Below are positions 14,154 to 18,713 of a DNA stretch of 18,713 bases, piece after piece (position 1 is the stretch's first letter; the number at the start of each line of letters is the position of its first letter). This DNA is from JAICIG01 sp035532215 (lineage in GTDB: Bacteria; Planctomycetota; Planctomycetia; Pirellulales; JAICIG01). The translations under genes were made by a program, and so were the position numbers. Where the stretch lies: NCBI GenBank assembly GCA_035532215.1, contig DATKRK010000135.1, positions 1 to 18,713 on the forward strand, given 5' to 3'. Below the pieces are notes generated by a model. It made no database searches. It saw nothing but the letters and a program-made list of their open reading frames with translations, and had not been told where the DNA came from.

Positions 14154-15971
14154 ATGCCTCTCATCGTCCAAAAATTCGGCGGCACCAGCTTGGCCGACAG
14201 TTTCAAAATCCTGGCGGCGGCGCGGAAAGCGATTCGCGCGCAGCAAAACGGCAACCAGGTGGTGATGGTCGTCAGCGCCATGGGCCACAACACCGATATG
14301 CTGGTCGAACTGGCCCGCGAGATCACCGATCGCCCGCCGGCGCGCGAGATGGACATGCTGCTTTCCACCGGCGAGCAGGTGAGCGTGGCGTTGATGGCGA
14401 TGGCCATCGACTCGCTGGGCTACAAGGCGATCAGCATGACGGGCGCCCAGATCGGCATCAAGACCGACAGCACGCATACGAAGGCCCGGATCCATTCGAT
14501 CTCGACCGAGCGGATGCGTAAGGCGCTCGACGAGGGGAAGATCGTGATCGCCGCCGGCTTTCAGGGAATCGACGAGCACCACAACATCACCACGCTGGGC
14601 CGCGGCGGCAGCGATACGACGGCGGTGGCCCTGGCCGCGGTGCTGGGCGCCGACGCCTGCGAGATTTACACCGACGTCGACGGCGTCTACACGACCGACC
14701 CGCGGATTCTGCCCGAGGCCCGGATGGTCAGGCAGGTCAGCTACGACGAAATGCTCGAACTGGCCAGCCTCGGCGCCGGCGTGATGCACAGCCGCTCGAT
14801 CGAGTTCGCCAAGAAGTTCTCGGCGCCGATCCACGTCCGCAACAGCTTCGCCAACGTCCCCGGCACGATGATCGTGGCCGAACCCGAGGCGCCCGACCGG
14901 GCCGTCAGCGGGGCGACGTTGGTGAAGAACGAAGCTCGCGTGACGATTCTCGGCGTGCCCGACCGGCCGGGGACGACCCTGGCGATCTTCTCGAAGATCG
15001 CGGCCAAGAACATCTCGGTCGACATGATCGTGCAAAACATCGGTACGGATTCGAGGGCCGACATTTCGTTTACCGTGATTCGCGACGACCTGCCCGCCAC
15101 GCTCGAAGCCGTGGCCGAAGCCTCGCAGGAACTCGGCGCCGAAGGATTTACGCAGGACGAAAACGTTTCAAAGGTCTCGGTCGTCGGGCTGGGCATGGCC
15201 ACTCAGACCGGCGTCGCCCAGAAGATGTTCCGGGCGTTGGCCGAGAACAACGTCAATATTTTGATGATCACGACCAGCGAGATCAAAATCTCGGTGCTGG
15301 TCTCGCGCGATCAAGGGGCGCCCGCCTTGCGCACGGTGCATCGGGTGTTCGAACTCGAAAAGGAACCTGCCGGTATGTCGTCTTTCGCTCCGCGAAAGAA
15401 CGTACTTTCGCCGAGCGAAAGCCGACTATCGCCGCCGCCGGAGCACGCGGGCGCCGGCGACGCCACGGCCATCGTCGCCCGGCTGCAAGGCATGGAAGAT
15501 CTGGCGATCAGCGACATCTCGCTCGACGACACGCAGGCCCGCGTGACGATCGCGGGCGTGCCCGACGCGCCGGGTCTCGCAGCGCAAGTCTTCGAGCAGG
15601 TCGCCGCCGGCGGCATCCTGGTCGACATGATCGTGCAAAGCTTTGGCCGCGACGGCCGGGCGAATCTGAGCTTCACCGTGCCGCAGACGGCCCTCGATAA
15701 GGCCGTGAAGTTGAGCAAGGAGCTGGCCGCCAACCTCGGCTGCGGCCCGGTCACAAGCTGCCCGCGAGTGGCCAAGCTTTCGGTCTCGGGGATCGGCATG
15801 CGCAGCCACACGGGCGTAGCGATCCGCATGTTCCGGGCCTTGGCCGAGGCCGAGATCAATCTCGACATGATCAGCACCAGCGAAGTCCGCGTGAACGTCG
15901 TCGTCGACGGCGCCTCCGGCCCCGAGGCCCTCAAGCGGCTGCAAGCGGCATTTGCCGACGCGCAGCGATAG
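14154..15971 (+). CDS. lysC: Aspartate kinase with two tandem pairs of ACT domains
   Basis: Aspartate kinase phosphorylates aspartate, the first step toward lysine, methionine and threonine, in the cytoplasm. The catalytic domain (residues about 1-245) starts KFGGTSLAD and has the motifs STGEQVS (71-77), GRGGSDTTAVALA (149-161) and YTDVDGVYTTDPR (172-184). Two ACT domains follow at about 260-330 and 340-400, with VTILGVPDRPG and MITTSEIKISVLV. A second, homologous pair lies at about 461-530 and 540-600 (VTIAGVPDAPG, MISTSEVRVNVVV), offset by 201 residues. Typical enzymes have about 400-410 residues and one pair. The linker at about 402-437 contains a palindromic repeat. The gene is third in the hom cluster but separated by a 183-base gap. 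No clear Shine-Dalgarno sequence precedes ATG 14154. The duplicated regulatory module suggests allosteric control by more than one end product. Confidence 0.95.
   Translation: MPLIVQKFGGTSLADSFKILAAARKAIRAQQNGNQVVMVVSAMGHNTDMLVELAREITDRPPAREMDMLLSTGEQVSVALMAMAIDSLGYKAISMTGAQIGIKTDSTHTKARIHSISTERMRKALDEGKIVIAAGFQGIDEHHNITTLGRGGSDTTAVALAAVLGADACEIYTDVDGVYTTDPRILPEARMVRQVSYDEMLELASLGAGVMHSRSIEFAKKFSAPIHVRNSFANVPGTMIVAEPEAPDRAVSGATLVKNEARVTILGVPDRPGTTLAIFSKIAAKNISVDMIVQNIGTDSRADISFTVIRDDLPATLEAVAEASQELGAEGFTQDENVSKVSVVGLGMATQTGVAQKMFRALAENNVNILMITTSEIKISVLVSRDQGAPALRTVHRVFELEKEPAGMSSFAPRKNVLSPSESRLSPPPEHAGAGDATAIVARLQGMEDLAISDISLDDTQARVTIAGVPDAPGLAAQVFEQVAAGGILVDMIVQSFGRDGRANLSFTVPQTALDKAVKLSKELAANLGCGPVTSCPRVAKLSVSGIGMRSHTGVAIRMFRALAEAEINLDMISTSEVRVNVVVDGASGPEALKRLQAAFADAQR
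15377..15426. repeat. 50-bp palindrome inside the aspartate kinase coding sequence
   Basis: Arms at 15377-15398 and 15405-15426 are inverted copies matching at 20 of 22 positions around a 6-base centre. The recurring piece is ctttcgct(c)-gcgaaag, which also forms a smaller hairpin within each arm. It encodes roughly residues 408-425, in the linker between the two ACT pairs, and keeps the frame open. It resembles the hairpin at 11273-11299. Confidence 0.85.
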
Positions 15972-16067
15972 ACGTTCGCGTCTGCAAATTCAGCCAACCA
16001 TTTTTCAATCTGCGCGGCGCCAACTTTCGTCGCGTTCGAGACGCCGTGCCGCGAGCGCCCATTTGGT

Positions 16068-16096
16068 TTGACGCTGGCGGAGCGTTCGTGTAGCGT
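16068..16096 (+). promoter_or_regulatory. Possible sigma-70-type promoter before the WD40 gene
   Basis: TTGACG (16068-16073, five of six consensus bases) is followed after 17 bases by TAGCGT (16091-16096, three of six). It lies about 84 bases upstream of the chosen start at 16180. The weak -10 box makes this only a candidate. The rest of the 208-base gap (15972-16179) shows no gene. Confidence 0.3.
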
Positions 16097-16179
16097 GACT
16101 TTAAACGGCGCCAGCCGGCGGGGCGGCCAGGGGAATGCAACATATCGGCCGCCTTTGCTACTTACTCGGGGAGAAACGC

Positions 16180-17334
16180 ATGTTGGCTAGGAATTCGATT
16201 TGGGCGATTTTGGCGGCGCTAACGAGCTTGGCGGCCGGTGATATGGCGGCGGGCGCCGAACCGGCCGCCGCAGACGCCAAGTCGAGCGCCGTCGAAGGCG
16301 GATCTCAAAGCGAGTTCGGCTCGGTGCGCGTTCGCGAACTGCGAACGATCGCGCAGCCGGCAAGTTTGTCGAAGATGCTTGTCGGCCACCGCGCTCTCGT
16401 GCCGGCGGTTGCGTTCTTGCCCGACGGCAAACGCCTGTTGTCCATGTCGAACGACTCGCATATCCGCATTTGGGATCTGGACGCCGGCGCGTGCCTGCGC
16501 GAGTCGTGGGTGGAAGGCGGTAGCGACATGTTGGCCTTATCGCCCAACGGCAAGTCGCTGGCGGTCAGCACCGCGGACGGCGCCGTGGCCTTGCTGGACC
16601 TGTCCGATGCAGCCGGTCCCACGAAAGACTTTCGCCGTTTCGAGCAGGCGCACAGCCGGCGCATCGCCGGATTGGCTTTTTCGCCGCAGGGCGATCTGCT
16701 CGCTTCGGCCAGCCATGACGGCACGTCAGTAGTTTGGGAAGTGAAAACGGGCCGCGAGCTGCGGCGATTCGAAGCGCATGACGGCGCCGCACACGGCGTC
16801 TGCTTTTCTCCCGACGGGCGACGGATCCTCATCGCCGGCAACAACAAATTGGTGCGCATCTGCGACGTCGAACAGGGCTTTCTGGTGCGCGCCTGCGTCG
16901 GTCACGAAAAAGAAGTGCTCGCCGCGCAGGCCTCGCCCGATGGACGAACCATTCTCTCGGGCGGATTCGACAACGTACTCCGGCAGTGGAATTATTCCAC
17001 CGGTCGCGAAAGCCGCCGGCTTGCGGGGCACTCCGCTCCGGTGCGAGCCGTAGCCTTTTTGCCCGACGGCACGCTTGCGGCTTCCGCCAGCGAAGATCAC
17101 ACGGTGCGACTTTGGGACTTGGAAACAGGCGTTGAACTTCAAAAACTCGAGTCGCACAAGGATTATGTGCTGACCGTGGCCTTTTCGTCGGATGGCAAGT
17201 GGTTGGCCTCGGCGGGCGGCGGCGATGTTTCGCACCCAGCCGATGGCTCGCAGGGGAAGTGGGTTCCTGGCGACGATTACGCGGTCCGTGTCTGGCGCAT
17301 GCCCGTGTTCAACAAGGCGAACGGCCCTCGCTGA
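16180..17334 (+). CDS. Exported WD40-repeat protein (seven-bladed propeller)
   Basis: This 384-residue protein has an N-terminal signal peptide (about residues 1-27, hydrophobic core SIWAILAALTSLAAG) followed by seven WD40-type repeats from about residue 81 to the end. Their starts are GHRALVPAVAFLPDG, GGSDMLALSPNG, AHSRRIAGLAFSPQG, AHDGAAHGVCFSPDG, GHEKEVLAAQASPDG, GHSAPVRAVAFLPDG and SHKDYVLTVAFSSDG. WD-like dipeptides (IWDLD, LWDLE) close several blades. The seventh is interrupted by a glycine-rich loop (SHPADGSQGKWVPGDD). Seven repeats are the usual number for a closed propeller, so it is probably complete. ATG 16180, with cggggag upstream, is preferred to an in-frame ATG at 16135, which would put extra residues before the signal peptide. 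WD40 proteins act as binding platforms; the partner here is unknown. It is convergent with the DUF1501 gene, with 53 bases between them. Confidence 0.9.
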   Translation: MLARNSIWAILAALTSLAAGDMAAGAEPAAADAKSSAVEGGSQSEFGSVRVRELRTIAQPASLSKMLVGHRALVPAVAFLPDGKRLLSMSNDSHIRIWDLDAGACLRESWVEGGSDMLALSPNGKSLAVSTADGAVALLDLSDAAGPTKDFRRFEQAHSRRIAGLAFSPQGDLLASASHDGTSVVWEVKTGRELRRFEAHDGAAHGVCFSPDGRRILIAGNNKLVRICDVEQGFLVRACVGHEKEVLAAQASPDGRTILSGGFDNVLRQWNYSTGRESRRLAGHSAPVRAVAFLPDGTLAASASEDHTVRLWDLETGVELQKLESHKDYVLTVAFSSDGKWLASAGGGDVSHPADGSQGKWVPGDDYAVRVWRMPVFNKANGPR

Positions 17335-17387
17335 GCCCCGCGGCGCCGGGCGAAACATGAAACCTTCGCCAAACGCGGAGCGTCGGC

Positions 17388-18713
17388 TCAGGCCAACAGC
17401 CCCTCGATCACCCGCCCTTCCACGTCGGTGATTCGCATCGCGCGGCTGTTGTGGAAGTAGGTGAGCTGCTCGTGATCCATGCCCATCAGGTGCAGGATGG
17501 TGGCGTGGATGTCGTGGACGTGAACCGGATGCTCGACGGCCGCGAAGCCGAACTCGTCGGTGGCGCCGTAGGCCTGGCCGCCGCGGACGCCGCCGCCGGC
17601 CATCCACATCGAAAAGCCGCGCGGGCTGTGGTCGCGCCCCTTGCCGTTCTGCCCGGTCGGCGTGCGGCCGAACTCGCCGCCCCAAACCACCAGCGTTTCG
17701 TCCAACAGGCCGCGTTGTTTCAAATCGGTCAACAGCGCCGCGATCGGCTGATCGGTTTCCTTGCAGTGCAGTTCGTGGTTCTTGTTCACGTTGCCGTGGG
17801 CGTCCCAGTTCTCGTCGCCATGGCCGCCGCCCGAGTAGACTTGCACGAACCGCACGCCCCGTTCCACCAGCCGCCGGGCCATCAGGCAGCGCGTGCCGAA
17901 GCGTTCGGTCTGTGGATCGTCGAGGCCGTACAGCGTGCGCGTGGCGGTCGTCTCCCGCTCTAGATCGACGGCCTCGGGTGCCTCGGACTGCATGCGGAAG
18001 GCCAACTCGTAGGTATCCAGCCGGGCTTGCAGCTCCGATTGCTCGGGCAGGGCGTCGGGCTGCAGTTCGCTCAACTGCCGCAGCAAGTCGAGTTGCCCGC
18101 GTTGCTGGGCCCGCGTGATGCGAGCGGGCGGCTTCAAGTCGATCAGCGGATCGCCTTGCGTGCGGAACTGCGTGCCTTGATAGGTCGCCGGCATGAACCC
18201 CGCGCTCCAGTTGGGCGCTCCGCCGATCGGCCCGCCGCGATGGTCCAAGAACACCACGTAGGCCGGCAAGTCCTGGTTCACGCTGCCCAGGCCGTAGGTC
18301 ACCCACGAGCCGAGGCTGGGAAAGCCTTGGCGGACGAAGCCGGTGTTCATCTGCAACAAGCCCGAGCCGTGGGCGAAGCTGTCGGCATGGCACGAGCGGA
18401 TGACCGCCAGGTCGTCGGCCGCACGCGAGAGGTGCGGAAACAGATCGGAGATTTCCAGGCCCGACTGGCCGCACTTGGGGAACTTTCGCGTGCTGGCCAA
18501 TAGCGTGCCCGGATTGCGGACCTTGAACAGCGGATCTTGATCGAGATTGGGAATCGGCTGGCCGTGATGTTCGACCAACGCCGGCTTCGGATCGAATAGG
18601 TCGACGTGGCTCGGGCCGCCGTACATGAACAGGAAGATGCACGACTTGGCCTTGGGGGCGAAGTGCGGCGGCTTGGGGGCCAAGGGCGACGCCGCGGCGG
18701 ACGATTCGGCGCC
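17388..18713 (-). CDS. DUF1501 domain protein, N-terminus cut by the window edge
   Basis: The frame is open to the end of the window, giving 441 residues of a DUF1501 protein; the missing N-terminus would usually carry a twin-arginine signal. The family belongs to the alkaline phosphatase/sulfatase-like superfamily, but members' reactions are unknown. Recognisable segments are CIFLFMYGGPSHVDLFDPKP near the start, YGLGSVNQDLPAYVVFLDHRGG, GHGDENWDAHGN, LVVWGGEFGRTPTGQNGKGRDHSPRGF, and the end HDIHATILHLMGMDHEQLTYFHNSRAMRITDVEGRVIEGLLA, which is typical of complete members. DUF1501 genes usually sit beside a DUF1549/DUF1553 cytochrome-like gene, expected just beyond the right edge. An internal TTG at 18683 could be taken for a start, but the upstream residues fit the family. 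Confidence 0.93.
   Translation of the reverse strand, partial: GAESSAAASPLAPKPPHFAPKAKSCIFLFMYGGPSHVDLFDPKPALVEHHGQPIPNLDQDPLFKVRNPGTLLASTRKFPKCGQSGLEISDLFPHLSRAADDLAVIRSCHADSFAHGSGLLQMNTGFVRQGFPSLGSWVTYGLGSVNQDLPAYVVFLDHRGGPIGGAPNWSAGFMPATYQGTQFRTQGDPLIDLKPPARITRAQQRGQLDLLRQLSELQPDALPEQSELQARLDTYELAFRMQSEAPEAVDLERETTATRTLYGLDDPQTERFGTRCLMARRLVERGVRFVQVYSGGGHGDENWDAHGNVNKNHELHCKETDQPIAALLTDLKQRGLLDETLVVWGGEFGRTPTGQNGKGRDHSPRGFSMWMAGGGVRGGQAYGATDEFGFAAVEHPVHVHDIHATILHLMGMDHEQLTYFHNSRAMRITDVEGRVIEGLLA

Noticed and set aside
16726..18642. 638-codon minus-strand open frame across the WD40 and DUF1501 genes
   Set aside because: It overlaps two well-supported genes in other frames and has the low-complexity Arg/Ala/Gly composition of a shadow.
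18642..18683. TTG at 18683 as the true start of the DUF1501 gene
   Set aside because: The frame continues to the window edge with plausible residues (AESSAAASP, the end of a typical signal region), and a start here would leave out the export signal.

Overview
The window reads as chromosomal DNA from a high-GC planctomycete, most likely of the Pirellulales/Pirellulaceae type. This rests on family content: a secreted DUF1592/DUF1587 c-type cytochrome-like protein paired with a Tat-exported DUF1552 protein, a DUF1501 protein, a signal-peptide WD40 protein, a short membrane protein with the N-terminus (M/V)RFRLKSLF, and many short palindromic repeats between genes. No lineage-defining RNA gene is present, so the assignment is an inference from protein families.

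Layout, left to right. 145-1671 (-): a four-domain S1 RNA-binding protein. 1672-2095: non-coding. 2096-3570 (+): a lower-GC three-gene cassette of two unrecognised proteins followed by a PemK/MazF-like toxin, which looks like an acquired islet. 3571-3878: non-coding and rich in inverted repeats. 3879-5513 (+): a two-gene unit, a small unrecognised protein and a membrane-anchored double zinc-ribbon protein with eight tandem PGYGQ units. 5514-5719: a palindromic repeat. 5720-6622 (+): an EamA/DMT transporter. 6823-7227 (+): a small membrane protein. 7376-11094 (-): a translationally coupled DUF1592 then DUF1552 operon. 11343-15971 (+): the aspartate-family cluster of homoserine dehydrogenase, an iPGM-family protein that is probably the homoserine kinase, and aspartate kinase. 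16180-17334 (+): an exported WD40 propeller. 17388-18713 (-): a DUF1501 protein whose N-terminus lies outside the window.

The most interesting part is the aspartate/threonine cluster. Three of the four steps from aspartate to O-phosphohomoserine appear to be encoded together, with the kinase step apparently assigned to a phosphoglycerate-mutase-like protein instead of a GHMP-family ThrB. Two of the three enzymes carry palindromic repeat DNA inside their reading frames. In hom, a unit of exactly 93 bp (31 codons) splits the end of the C-terminal ACT domain. In the aspartate kinase, a roughly 50-bp palindrome lies in the linker between two duplicated pairs of ACT domains. A third hairpin related to the kinase palindrome lies just upstream of hom. 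The second focus is the toxin cassette, whose two unknown proteins share a local motif of the form LK-T..AT(I/M)L(E/Q)WA.

Most other long open frames in this GC-rich window are antisense or out-of-frame shadows of these genes and are omitted. I saw no rRNA, tRNA, CRISPR array or transposase gene.
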